64,000 bases of DNA from Rhodococcus rhodochrous (GCF_014854695.1 NZ_CP027557.1:3038001-3102000); one strand, 5' to 3'. Positions 1 to 8,414 are shown, counted from the first letter of the stretch. Numbers and translations are program-made. Notes: a model not told the origin generated them from the sequence alone.

Positions 1-117
1 CCTCCCGGTCCGCACCACCACCACCCGGATCGACACCCGATCGAACCCGAGCCGACGCCGAGGAACCGGCCACGCGACCTACCGTGAGCGAGTACTCCCA
101 TCGCCAGGAGGTGCGTG

Positions 118-1188
118 ATGACCACGGAGATACAAGAACCCGACCAAGCACGACTCGAACAGACCCTCGGACAACTCGTCGTCGACATGGGCGCGGCCAT
201 GAACGGCGCCCTGGTCCTGATCGGTGTCGATCTGGGCCTGTGGCGAGCCCTCGACGAATCCGGCCCGACCACCAGCGAACAACTCGCGGCCCGCACCGGC
301 CTCCGCGAACGCTATCTACGCGAATGGCTCTCCGCACAGGTAGCAAGCGGATATCTGACCTACGAGCCGGACAACGACACCTTCACACTGTCCCCGGAAC
401 ACGCCATGGCACTCGCCCGCGAGGACAGCCCGGTCTACCTCGCCGGCGGCCTCCACCTGATCAGTTCGGTCTACAAGGACCGGCTACGCATCACCGAACG
501 CATCCGCAACGGAGAGGGTTTCGGCTGGCACGAACACGATCCCGAACTGTTCGTCGGCACCGAACAGTTCTTCCGCCCCGGCTACCGCGCCAACCTCGTC
601 GACGTGTGGCTGCCCACCCTCGACGGGGTCGTCGACAAACTGCGTGCCGGCGCCACCGTCGCCGACATCGGCTGCGGCCACGGTGTCTCGACAACCCTGC
701 TCGCGCAAGCATTCCCGCAGTCCACCATCCGCGGCTTCGACTACCACGACGGGTCCATCGCACGAGCCCGCGAACTGGCTGCGGAGGAGGGTGTCGACAA
801 CGCCACCTTCGAGGTCGCTTCGGCCGTGGATTTCCCCGGATCCGACTACGACCTGATCTGCTATTTCGACTGCCTGCACGACATGGGCGATCCCGTCGGC
901 GCACTGCGGTACGCGCGCGGCGCGCTCGCCGACGACGGCACGGTGATGCTCGTCGAACCGTTCGCTCGCGACAGCCTGTCCGAGAACCTCAATCCGGTCG
1001 GCCGGATGTACTACGCCGCGTCGACGGTGTTGTGCACCCCGTCGTCGCTCGACCAGCCGGTCGCACTCGGGCTCGGCGCGCAGGCCGGGGAGCGGCGGCT
1101 CGCGGACGTCGCCGCCGAAGCCGGCTTCGGCACCTTCCGGCGCGCCACCGAAACTCCCTTCAATCTCGTCCTCGAAGCACGCCCCTGA
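118..1188 (+). CDS. Class I SAM-dependent methyltransferase with N-terminal winged helix
   Basis: The product is about 356 aa. The first ~90 residues look like a winged-helix/dimerisation domain, as in the Rv2258c-type methyltransferases. Near residue 180 comes a SAM-binding motif I (VADIGCGHGVSTTLL), followed by a Rossmann methyltransferase core (YDLICYFDCLHDMGDP). The ATG at 118 is preferred over the GTG at 115 because AGGAGG lies at 106-111, six bases upstream. The substrate cannot be predicted. It stands alone, with an HNH gene 70 bp downstream on the same strand. The fold is secure; the reaction is only a family inference, probably a small-molecule or natural-product methylation. Confidence 0.85.
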   Translation: MTTEIQEPDQARLEQTLGQLVVDMGAAMNGALVLIGVDLGLWRALDESGPTTSEQLAARTGLRERYLREWLSAQVASGYLTYEPDNDTFTLSPEHAMALAREDSPVYLAGGLHLISSVYKDRLRITERIRNGEGFGWHEHDPELFVGTEQFFRPGYRANLVDVWLPTLDGVVDKLRAGATVADIGCGHGVSTTLLAQAFPQSTIRGFDYHDGSIARARELAAEEGVDNATFEVASAVDFPGSDYDLICYFDCLHDMGDPVGALRYARGALADDGTVMLVEPFARDSLSENLNPVGRMYYAASTVLCTPSSLDQPVALGLGAQAGERRLADVAAEAGFGTFRRATETPFNLVLEARP

Positions 1189-1257
1189 GTCACTCGTCGG
1201 CACACCGGATCGGGCCCATCGGCGACCCCGGCGGCGCCGATGGGCCACGATCGAAGG

Positions 1258-1623
1258 ATGGACCGCGTCACCCGACTCTCGCTCGCCCTCGACCGTCAGG
1301 AGGGGCGGTGCCTGTGGTGCGGACGGGAGTTCGGGCGGTTGATCACCCCGACCACCGATCATCTGGTGCCGCGGCTGAAGGGCGGGCCGAGTATCACCGC
1401 CAACGAGGTCGCCGCGTGCCGACGCTGCAACGCCGACCGCGGACACGTCGCGCCGGTCGAATGGCTCGACCGGTGCCGGCAGCGCGACGGCTGGACGCCC
1501 GACGAGAAGCTGCTGACGCGACTGCTCGAGGAACTCGCCGACGAACTCGTCCGGGTCGGTGGCCATCGTCGTGCCCGGGACTATCTGTCCGCACAGTTGC
1601 GGCGGTTGCGGCGACCGTCGTGA
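1258..1623 (+). CDS. HNH endonuclease family protein
   Basis: A 121-aa protein with a compact HNH/ββα-metal fold. CLWCGREF supplies the first zinc-knuckle cysteines, TTDHLVPRLKGG the catalytic D-H pair, and CRRCNADRGH the second cysteine pair. Small stand-alone HNH proteins of this kind are common in actinobacteria and most have no assigned role; some nick or cut DNA. The ATG at 1258 has GAAGG directly before it, which is too close for an ideal ribosome site. The in-frame ATG at 1240 (six residues longer) is the alternative. No restriction methylase, phage or toxin partner is visible nearby. Confidence 0.8.
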   Translation: MDRVTRLSLALDRQEGRCLWCGREFGRLITPTTDHLVPRLKGGPSITANEVAACRRCNADRGHVAPVEWLDRCRQRDGWTPDEKLLTRLLEELADELVRVGGHRRARDYLSAQLRRLRRPS

Positions 1624-1659
1624 CACCGGTGAACCGAGTTCCCGTGCACCGCGATCAAT

Positions 1660-1674
1660 ACGTCACAGTGACGT
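1660..1674. promoter_or_regulatory. Operator-like palindrome, copy 1
   Basis: This is a perfect 15-bp palindrome, ACGTCACAGTGACGT, just after the HNH gene and overlapping the stop codon of a small minus-strand ORF. A longer version recurs 267 bp away (centre to centre). The symmetry and size fit a TetR-type operator, but no regulator gene lies in this stretch. Confidence 0.5.
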
Positions 1675-1836
1675 TTCAGGGCCGGTCGTCCGGAGGGGAG
1701 AAGGGGAGTCCACGCCATCGACCCGACGGAACGCGACCCGCAGAAGAGTCAGGACGACCGCGATACCCCGGGGATCGAACGGGACGATGGTGATCACGAA
1801 GACCACCCAGAAGCGCAGGAGCCGTGGTTGCGTCAC
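1663..1836 (-). CDS. Possible 57-aa small membrane protein
   Basis: A GTG-started frame of 57 codons. It begins MTQPRLLRFWVVFVITIVPF, continues through a second hydrophobic stretch (IAVVLTLLRVAF), and has a polar tail. GGGAGG lies six bases upstream of the GTG, which makes it more credible than a random frame. Two near-identical palindromes bracket it, one ~90 bp upstream and one over the stop codon. I recognise no family. It could be a regulated small membrane peptide or a chance frame. Confidence 0.35.
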   Translation of the reverse strand: MTQPRLLRFWVVFVITIVPFDPRGIAVVLTLLRVAFRRVDGVDSPSPLRTTGPETSL

Positions 1837-1924
1837 GGTCGACCTCCCGGATCGCGTCGTCCCTGCCGCGCCGATGGAATCGGCGCAGATTCACGTTCAC
1901 CGCAGGACCGCGGAGCCCATATGG

Positions 1925-1943
1925 AAACGTCACTGTGACGTTT
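1925..1943. promoter_or_regulatory. Operator-like palindrome, copy 2
   Basis: A perfect 19-bp palindrome, AAACGTCACTGTGACGTTT. Its core matches copy 1 except for the central base. It lies ~90 bp upstream of the small minus-strand ORF starting at 1836, where it could control a promoter. Two such sites 267 bp apart could be bound together by one dimeric repressor. Confidence 0.55.
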
Positions 1944-3001
1944 TGACGGCGGTTGAGCGGACGAGCAGGGGACGAGGGCGGCAGGCCCGGAAGGTCACCT
2001 CGGGCGCCCGAAGCGGCAGACGGGCGCGAGGCGGCGGCCCCGGGCGGACCACAGGCCGTGGATCAGGTCGGCGCGGGCCGGCCATGGCAGATGCGTGGCA
2101 GTTCGGATGCCGGGAGCGAGTCGGTGCGGGATTGTTCGCATGCCGCGGGATGCAAGGGAGCAACACGCGATAGACGACATGTCGCACAACGCGAGGCAGT
2201 GACGCGAGGCAGTGCACGCAACGACGCCGCAGAGACAAGAATCCGGACGCCCGTCGGAACCTCGGATTATCAGCGCGGAACCCCAGGTCGCGGCGTGTAT
2301 CGAAATTGCCGATAATCTACATTATGTTAACTAGAGTGAAATCGGACCTCCTCCGGCCAGGTGCGGCAAGGGCGTTCGAGACATTCGGAGCTCCCTGGTT
2401 CGACCCGGATCGATACGATGGGTCCCACCTGTCACCCGGCCTCCGACCCGAGGCCGGCTCGCCTCCGGACCGAACCCCGCCGCCGTAACCCGCCGGCGCC
2501 CGTACCGGATCGAGCCACCGATCCGTTCGACGCGCGTTCGGCTGCTCATGCATCGGTGCCATGCTGCAGCGACGCGCACACTGCAACGACTCACGGTTCG
2601 CCGATGCGGCGTTGCGACAGCACCGTGTCGTCGTCGCGTGCATGTTGTGCGCACTGGATCGCGCGGACGATGCGCATGCTGGTGGTGTGAGATCATCCCG
2701 TCCCCCGGGGTGCCGCGACCACCGATCACCCCTTCTCGCCTCTTCCACATTTGATGGATAATCACCGTTATCCATGAATCATGTTGGTAATCAACAAATT
2801 TCACGTACACAGAAGTGAACGGTTCCATTGTGCCCCGCGCATGTCCCCTCCACAGCCGATCCGGTCCCGATCTCCTCGAACCTCGAGGGCGAGCCCGATC
2901 TCCGCACTGCATCCCCACGACACCAGCGCATGCCTTCCACCCGACTATCTGCCCTTGGGACGGCACAATTCGGGGTCCTTCTCCCCTGCCGCCCCGTCTC
3001 G
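1944..3001. other. Gene-poor intergenic stretch
   Basis: Roughly 1 kb in which I see no convincing coding region on either strand; the open frames present are Arg/Pro-rich with no domain signature. GC content is visibly lower than in the surrounding genes, especially at 2290-2345 and 2745-2825. The second of these patches contains an inverted repeat (annotated separately). It may be the remains of lost genes or a regulatory region. Confidence 0.5.
2754..2775. promoter_or_regulatory. Inverted repeat ATGGATAA-N6-TTATCCAT
   Basis: Perfect 8-bp arms with a 6-bp spacer in an AT-rich patch. The layout is typical of a helix-turn-helix dimer site. No start codon with a ribosome site follows within 200 bp in either direction, so the controlled gene is unclear. 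Confidence 0.4.
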
Positions 3002-3934
3002 TCAGCCGTGATGGCGCCGGTACGCGGCCACCGCTCCCGGATGCAGCGGGACATCGGCGGTGACGATCAGCGATTGCCGGTCGAGGAACTGGCTGCCGGT
3101 GGCCTGGGCCGGCACGAGTTCGGAGGCGTGGTCGACGAGCAGATCGACCAGCGCAGCGGCGGCCTCGTCCGACACCGAGGCGCCGGCGAGCAGCAGATTG
3201 CCCAAGCCGATGGTGGCGACGGCGTCCGGCTGCCCGTACGTTCCGGGCTGGATGAGGACCGGTTCGTAACGCGGACCGAATCGCGCCCGCAGCGGTTCGA
3301 GGAGCACGGACAGATCGATCAGCCGCAGCGGCACACCCACGTTCGCGAACGACGGGGTGGGAACACCGCCCGCCCACAGGACGGCGTCGATCTCGCCGTC
3401 CACCAGCGCGCGACCGGCGTCGGCCATCGACAGGTGCACGCGGGTGACGGTTCCCGGCTCGGCGAGCCCGGCGACGTCGAGGATGCGTTCGCCGGTGAAT
3501 TCGGCACCCGATCCGGGAGCGCCGAGGCTGATCCGTGCGCCCCGAAGCTGGGCGATCTCACGGATCGGCGAGTCTGCGCGCACGGCCAACTGCATGTAAT
3601 TCTCGTAGACCCGCCCGATCGCCGTGAACTGCGCGCCCTCGTCGTGGGCACGCACCGCGACGTCGGTGAGGGTCAGCGCCAGCTCCGCGTCCCCTGCCGT
3701 CAGCGCGGCGAGATTGGTGACCGATCCCGGGGTGCGTTCCGGCACGACCGCGATGGGAAGACCCGCCCGGTCGGCGGCGGCGGCGGTGAGTTCCGCGAAC
3801 TCCCAGAAGAACCCGCCCTCCTCCCCTGCCGCCAGGATCAGTTCCTCACGCTCACCGGTGCGCGTGCAGCCGGCGACGGCTCCGCCCACCGCCAGCAACG
3901 CGACGGACCGCAGGAGATCACGGCGGGTGATCAT
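3002..3934 (-). CDS. TAXI-family solute-binding lipoprotein
   Basis: A 310-aa secreted binding protein of the TAXI family (TRAP-transporter-associated immunogenic type). The N-terminus MITRRDLLRSVALLAVGGAVAGC combines a twin-arginine with a lipobox (VAGC), so it is probably an exported lipoprotein. The mature part has the bilobal fold signatures (AGEEGGFFWEFAELT, SLGAPGSGAEFTGERIL). No TRAP membrane subunits are nearby. Its start overlaps the stop of the histidine kinase by 4 bp (ATGA), so the two are co-transcribed. The likely role is presenting a carboxylate ligand to the kinase rather than feeding a TRAP channel; this is inferred from context. Confidence 0.85.
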   Translation of the reverse strand: MITRRDLLRSVALLAVGGAVAGCTRTGEREELILAAGEEGGFFWEFAELTAAAADRAGLPIAVVPERTPGSVTNLAALTAGDAELALTLTDVAVRAHDEGAQFTAIGRVYENYMQLAVRADSPIREIAQLRGARISLGAPGSGAEFTGERILDVAGLAEPGTVTRVHLSMADAGRALVDGEIDAVLWAGGVPTPSFANVGVPLRLIDLSVLLEPLRARFGPRYEPVLIQPGTYGQPDAVATIGLGNLLLAGASVSDEAAAALVDLLVDHASELVPAQATGSQFLDRQSLIVTADVPLHPGAVAAYRRHHG

Positions 3935-5358
3935 GATGCCTCCGCGCGGGAGTCGGCGGGCAGTGTCAGGGTGACGGCGAGTCCGTGCGGAACGGCTGCG
4001 GCGAGGTCGAGGGTGCCGCCGCCGCTCTCGACGAGCGCGACTGCGATGGACAGCCCGAGGCCGGTGCCGGGCCCGTCGGCTCCGGACCCGCGGAAGAACC
4101 GGGAGGTGAGGGCGCCGAGCTCGTCAGGTGCGACTCCAGCGCCGTCGTCCTCGACGCGGATCCGGATCATCCCGCCGTGGTGTCGGGTGGTGATGCGGAC
4201 CCCGGTGGCCGCGCGGGCGTACTTGCTCGCGTTGCTGAGCAGCACGTCGAGCACCTGGGCGAGGTGGTCGGCGGAGAAGCAGGCGTGCAGGCGCTGTTCG
4301 GATGGTTCGTCCACGGTGACGGTCATGCCGGTCTCGGCCAGGGCATCGGACCAGGCGTCCACACGGTCGGCGACGACGACACCGACATCGCACCCGTCGT
4401 GCCCTTCGGTGTCCGTGGTGTCGATGGGTGATTCTGCGGTGGCGAGGGCGAGCAGACCGTCGAGGATGCCGCCGAGCCGGTCGACTTCGACGGCCGTCCG
4501 CCGGTAGGTCTCCGCGCCGGCGGCGGCGACGTGCGGTTCGAGGGAGTCGAGCCGGATGTGCAGGGCGGCGAGCGGGTTCCGGAGTCGGTGCGCGGTGTCG
4601 GCGATGAGTTGCTTCTGGGCGCGGGTGGACGTGCGGACGGCCTCGGACATGGTGTCGAAGGCCTGTGTGAGTTCCCGTGCCTCCGGTGGACCGTGATACC
4701 GGACCGAGACGGTGGCGTCGCCGGTCCGTGAGCGTGGATACAGCGCCGGGACGCTGTCGGTGAGCGCCGCGACCCGCGCGGTGAGCGCGGTGAGCGGGCG
4801 GACCGTCCACCGCGACAGGGCGATCGCGAGGATCGTGACGAGCGCAAGGGCCGCTGCCGCCCCGGTGACGATGAGCAGCCACGAGGTGCGGATGTCGTGG
4901 CGGGCGGCGTCGGTGGACACGTCGACGACGACGGCTCCTTCGACCTGGGCGCCGGTGCCCACCGGCACGGCGAGCAGGACCCGCTGCGGGGACCACGGGG
5001 TCAGCGGACCGCCTATGCCCTGTTTCTGGTTGCGGAGACCGGCGGTGATCGCCTCCGGCACACCGGGGTCGGTCGGGGTCAGGTCCGCACTCGCGCGGGG
5101 TGCGCCGCGCGCGTCGACGATCAGCACGCCTTCGTCGTAGAGCCGGTGGTAGCGGGTCACCTCCTCGTCGAGCAGGGCGGTGCTGCCGGGGGCGCGCATC
5201 TGGACGGCGAGGGTGGCGAAGTGGTGGGCGTCGGCTTCCCGGTTCGCTCCCAGGACGGCGGTGCGGCCGGCGCTGGTGGCGAGGGCGAGCGGTACGGCGA
5301 AGGCGACGACGGCGACGGTCGCGAAGACGAGCAGCACCGCCAGGACTCGTCGGCGCAT
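3931..5358 (-). CDS. Sensor histidine kinase, TctE-like
   Basis: A 475-aa membrane kinase. It has a first membrane helix (~5-27), an extracytoplasmic sensor region (~28-158), a second helix (~160-182), and a HAMP linker. In the HisKA domain the phospho-accepting His is 257 (TAHRLRNPLAAL). The ATP-binding domain has an N-box (NASKYA, ~376), a G1 box (DDGAGV, ~404) and a G2 box (GTGLGLS, ~431). It lies between the response regulator (1-bp gap) and the TAXI lipoprotein (4-bp overlap). The architecture and neighbours resemble TctE/CitA-type carboxylate-sensing systems. The ligand is not known. Confidence 0.9.
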   Translation of the reverse strand: MRRRVLAVLLVFATVAVVAFAVPLALATSAGRTAVLGANREADAHHFATLAVQMRAPGSTALLDEEVTRYHRLYDEGVLIVDARGAPRASADLTPTDPGVPEAITAGLRNQKQGIGGPLTPWSPQRVLLAVPVGTGAQVEGAVVVDVSTDAARHDIRTSWLLIVTGAAAALALVTILAIALSRWTVRPLTALTARVAALTDSVPALYPRSRTGDATVSVRYHGPPEARELTQAFDTMSEAVRTSTRAQKQLIADTAHRLRNPLAALHIRLDSLEPHVAAAGAETYRRTAVEVDRLGGILDGLLALATAESPIDTTDTEGHDGCDVGVVVADRVDAWSDALAETGMTVTVDEPSEQRLHACFSADHLAQVLDVLLSNASKYARAATGVRITTRHHGGMIRIRVEDDGAGVAPDELGALTSRFFRGSGADGPGTGLGLSIAVALVESGGGTLDLAAAVPHGLAVTLTLPADSRAEAS

Positions 5359-5359
5359 G

Positions 5360-6016
5360 TCAGCCGCCCCACCGGTAGCCGTAGCCGCGGATGGTGGAGA
5401 TGAGTCCGGGGCGGGCGAGTTTCGCGCGCAGCCCGGTCATGTGCACGTCGAGCGACCGGGAGATCGCCACGTAGGCGTCGCCCCACACGGCGTCCATGAG
5501 TTGTTGGCGGCTGACCGCGGCGCCGGGTCGGGCGACGAGGACGGCGAGCAGGTCGAATTCCTTCGGGGTGAGGGTGACCGGTTCGCCGCCCACCTCGACT
5601 TCGCGGGCGTCGAGGTCGACGACCACGTCGCCGGCCCGGACGATGCGGGAGGCCTCGGACAGCGCGCGGCGCCGTTGGGTGACGACGTCCACGCGGGCGA
5701 GCAGTTCGGCCAGGCGGGCCGGTTTGACGAGGTAGTCGTCGGCACCGCCGCGCAGGCCGCGCACCACCGAGCGTTCGTCGCCGCGCGCGGTGAGGATCAC
5801 GACGGGGACGTCGCTGACGGCCCGCAGTTGCCGGAGCACCTGCAGGCCGTCGGCGTCGGGCAGGCCGAGGTCGAGGATGACGACGTCGAGGTCTCGGTGG
5901 CCGAGGAGCAGGTCGGCGCCGCGCCGCATGCGGATCGGCCGGTGGCCGTGGGAGGTGAGGGCTTCGACGAGGGCGTCGCCGACTCCGTCGTCGTCCTCGA
6001 CCACCGCGATCTGCAC
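5360..6016 (-). CDS. OmpR-family response regulator, TctD-like
   Basis: A 218-aa protein with an N-terminal receiver domain. The acidic pocket is VEDDD, the phospho-acceptor is Asp49 in VILDLGLPD, and a conserved Lys sits in DDYLVKPARL. A C-terminal winged-helix OmpR/PhoB DNA-binding domain ends in STIRGYGYRWGG. The start is GTG with AAAGG upstream. It is the first gene of the regulator-kinase-binding protein set and follows the MHS permease gene by 15 bp, so all four may be one transcript. Probable target: the promoter of the permease. Confidence 0.9.
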   Translation of the reverse strand: MQIAVVEDDDGVGDALVEALTSHGHRPIRMRRGADLLLGHRDLDVVILDLGLPDADGLQVLRQLRAVSDVPVVILTARGDERSVVRGLRGGADDYLVKPARLAELLARVDVVTQRRRALSEASRIVRAGDVVVDLDAREVEVGGEPVTLTPKEFDLLAVLVARPGAAVSRQQLMDAVWGDAYVAISRSLDVHMTGLRAKLARPGLISTIRGYGYRWGG

Positions 6017-6031
6017 GTGGTTGCCTTTCGG

Positions 6032-7399
6032 TCAGTGTCGTGAGGTGGCCAGGTCGGCGTGCTCGTCGGGGGTGTCGGTGTGGGTGCTCGTGCGGTCCAG
6101 GGGTGAGCCGTCGGAGGTCTCCCGCATGAAGAAGTACACGACGAGCGAGATGGCGATGCAGCCGGTCACGTAGTAGAAGAATAGCGATTCGTGGCCGGCG
6201 CGCTTGAGGGCGAGCGCGACGGTTTCGACGGTACCGCCGAAGATCGCGAGGGTCAGCGCGTAGGGCAGGCCAACGCCGAGCGCGCGGACCTTGGTGGGGA
6301 ACAGTTCGGTCTTCACGATGGCGTTGACCGAGGTGTAGCCGGTGACGACGGTCAGGCCGAGCATCATCAACCCGAACGCGATCAGCGGGTTCGTGGTGTT
6401 GCCGAGCACGGTCATCAGCGGGATGGTGAGCACGGTGCCGCCGACCCCGAAGAAGATGAGCAGTTTGCGCCGGCCGATGCGGTCCGACAGGGCACCACCG
6501 ATGGGCTGCAGGACGATGAACACCAGCAGGGCAGCGAAGTTGATCCAGGCGACGGTGTCCTTGGAGATGCCGGAGGTGTTGATCATGTATTTCTGCATGT
6601 AGGTGGTGTAGGTGTAGAACGCCACGCAGCCGCCGAGGGTCAGCGCGCACACCAGCAGGCATTCGCGGGGGTACTGCAGCAGCATCCGGATGCCGCCCTG
6701 CTCGGGCTTGCCCTCCGGGAGGTCGGCGGCGCTCTTGGCCGCGACTTCCTCGGTGAACGCTTCGGATTCGTCCATGGTGCGGCGCAGCCACATCACGGCG
6801 ACGGCGGCGACGGCGCCGATGACGAACGGGATGCGCCAGCCCCACGCCTGCATGGCCTCGGCGGAGAGGGTGAGCTGCAGGACGATCTGGACGCCGAGGG
6901 CGATGAGCTGGCCGGCGACGAGGGTGACGTACTGGAAGCTCGAGTAGAACCCGCGGCGTCCGGGTGAGGCGACTTCGGCGAGATAGGTAGCGCTGGTGGC
7001 GTATTCACCACCGACGGACAGTCCCTGCATCATGCGGGCGAGGACGAGAAGAAGAGGTGCGGCGAGTCCGATGGTCGCGTAGGCGGGGGTGACGGCGATG
7101 ATGAGGGAGCCGACGGCCATGACGGTGACCGACAGGGTCAGCGCCGAGCGCCGTCCGTGCCGGTCGGCGTAGCGGCCCATGATCCAGCCGCCGATCGGTC
7201 GCATGAGGAATCCCACGGCGAAGATCGCTGCGGTGGACAGCAGTTGGGCGGTGGGGTCGCCTTCGGGGAAGAATTCTTTCGCGAAGTACACGCTGAACGC
7301 GGCGTAGACGTACCAGTCGTACCACTCGATCAGGTTGCCGACCGAGCCTTTCAACACGTTGCCGATGACTCGGCGTTCGCCCGTCGAGGTGGTGCTCAC
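6032..7399 (-). CDS. MHS-family (MFS) proton symporter, probably for a carboxylate
   Basis: 455 aa with about twelve membrane helices. The metabolite:H+ symporter signature is clear: NLIEWYDWYVYAAFSVYF at the start of helix 1, GRYADRHGRRSAL in the helix 2-3 loop, and GGALSDRIGRRKLL in the second half. The family includes KgtP and related dicarboxylate permeases. It begins with GTG behind AAAGGAG. It heads the unit with the regulator, kinase and binding lipoprotein, which suggests ligand-induced uptake of a di- or tricarboxylate. Direct and inverted repeats lie just upstream at 7437-7501. Confidence 0.88.
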   Translation of the reverse strand: MSTTSTGERRVIGNVLKGSVGNLIEWYDWYVYAAFSVYFAKEFFPEGDPTAQLLSTAAIFAVGFLMRPIGGWIMGRYADRHGRRSALTLSVTVMAVGSLIIAVTPAYATIGLAAPLLLVLARMMQGLSVGGEYATSATYLAEVASPGRRGFYSSFQYVTLVAGQLIALGVQIVLQLTLSAEAMQAWGWRIPFVIGAVAAVAVMWLRRTMDESEAFTEEVAAKSAADLPEGKPEQGGIRMLLQYPRECLLVCALTLGGCVAFYTYTTYMQKYMINTSGISKDTVAWINFAALLVFIVLQPIGGALSDRIGRRKLLIFFGVGGTVLTIPLMTVLGNTTNPLIAFGLMMLGLTVVTGYTSVNAIVKTELFPTKVRALGVGLPYALTLAIFGGTVETVALALKRAGHESLFFYYVTGCIAISLVVYFFMRETSDGSPLDRTSTHTDTPDEHADLATSRH

Positions 7400-7436
7400 C
7401 CGGGACTCCTTTCGCTGCGTGGATCTGTGCGCTCCC

Positions 7437-7461
7437 CACAGTGGTTCGGGTCACAGTGGTT
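7437..7461. promoter_or_regulatory. Direct repeat CACAGTGGTT upstream of the permease
   Basis: Two exact 10-bp copies, at 7437-7446 and 7452-7461, on a 15-bp period. They end 37 bp before the permease start codon. Tandem half-sites are typical of OmpR-family regulators, so this is a candidate site for the regulator encoded at 5360-6016. Unproven. Confidence 0.4.
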
Positions 7462-7480
7462 GCGGAAGGGTCTGTGGCGG

Positions 7481-7501
7481 TTCCTAACACTCCCTTAGGA
7501 A
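7481..7501. promoter_or_regulatory. Inverted repeat TTCCTAA-N7-TTAGGAA
   Basis: Perfect 7-bp arms in the region between the divergent permease (minus) and a small plus-strand gene. It may be an operator for either gene. It is more AT-rich than its surroundings. Confidence 0.35.
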
Positions 7502-7575
7502 TGTGGTCGGGACAGGCGGGATCGGCGTGGCGCGCGGGGTGCCGCTCCCCCGTTGTGCCGGTCGGAGGTTCTACG

Positions 7576-7803
7576 GTGGTCGGCGTGACGATCCCCGCAT
7601 CGAGTTATCTGTTCCAGGCCCGGACGTTCGTGAGCGGCTCGCGTAAGTGGCGGTTCGAGGCGGCGTTGGCGACCGCGCGGGTCTGTGAGCGGTTCGAGCG
7701 GCCGTATCCGAAGTCGGTGCGGACGCTGGCACACGCCGCATACGACATGTTGCGGATGGATGCGCCGGAGGTCGCTGCCGAGTTCGGGCCGCCGTCGTTC
7801 TGA
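7576..7803 (+). CDS. Small conserved-looking protein of unknown function
   Basis: 75 aa, beginning MVGVTIPASSYLFQARTFV and ending in EFGPPSF. The GTG at 7576 has GGAGG seven bases upstream; the GTG at 7585 is three codons shorter. The composition is that of a real soluble alpha-helical protein (FEAALATARVCERFERPYPKSVRTLAHAAYDML). No domain is recognised. It lies 98 bp upstream of soxR in the same direction, so it may share regulation, but the gap suggests separate transcription. Confidence 0.55.
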   Translation: MVGVTIPASSYLFQARTFVSGSRKWRFEAALATARVCERFERPYPKSVRTLAHAAYDMLRMDAPEVAAEFGPPSF

Positions 7804-7901
7804 CCCCGGGTGGGCACGCGATCCGGGTGCTCGGTGCCTCCGATGGCCGGTACTGTGCAGCACAACCCGATCACGATGTCTGCGGGGCAAGGAGGGGGCC
7901 G

Positions 7902-8390
7902 ATGAACCCTGCGATATGGCTGACACCCGGCCAGTTGGCGGACCGTTCCGGGGTGGCGGTGTCGGCGCTGCACTACTACGAGTCGCGTGGTCTGATCACC
8001 AGTCGCCGCACCTCGGGCAATCAGCGGCGTTATCGTCGCGACACGCTGCGCAAGGTCGCGTTCATCAAGGTCGCGCAGGGTGTGGGGGTGTCGCTGGACG
8101 AGATCAAGGAGGCGTTCGATTCGTTGCCGGACAGTCGTGTGCCGACGACGGAGGACTGGGCGCGGTTGTCGCGGGCGTGGCACGACCGGCTGACCCGCCG
8201 CATCGAGGATCTCACCGCGTTGCGGGACAGTTTCACCGAGTGCATCGGCTGCGGGTGTCTGAGTTTGGCGTCGTGTCCGCTCGCGAATCCCGGGGATGTG
8301 CTCGGGCAGCAGGGTCCGGGTCCGCGTCGGCTACCGGTGCACGACGATCCGCCGGTGGAGTCGGTGCCGCGCGCGGAGTGGTCCGGCTGA
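7902..8390 (+). CDS. soxR: Redox-sensitive MerR-family regulator SoxR
   Basis: 162 aa. The N-terminal MerR winged-helix domain is complete (TPGQLADRSGVAVSALHYYE...RYRRDTLRKVAFI). A dimer helix follows, then the [2Fe-2S] ligand set Cys114, Cys117, Cys119 and Cys125 in CIGCGCLSLASC, the CX2CXCX5C spacing of SoxR. It senses redox-cycling compounds or superoxide stress and activates target promoters. The ATG at 7902 follows a strong GGAGGGGG. In actinobacteria SoxR controls small sets of oxidoreductase and transporter genes. No perfect SoxR box was seen upstream of the adjacent genes. Confidence 0.92.
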   Translation: MNPAIWLTPGQLADRSGVAVSALHYYESRGLITSRRTSGNQRRYRRDTLRKVAFIKVAQGVGVSLDEIKEAFDSLPDSRVPTTEDWARLSRAWHDRLTRRIEDLTALRDSFTECIGCGCLSLASCPLANPGDVLGQQGPGPRRLPVHDDPPVESVPRAEWSG

Positions 8391-8414
8391 GGTCACGACT
8401 CGTCGAGCCGGCGG

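Noticed and set aside
2306..2488. 60-aa frame in the gene-poor region
   Set aside because: Poor composition, no ribosome site and no family resemblance.
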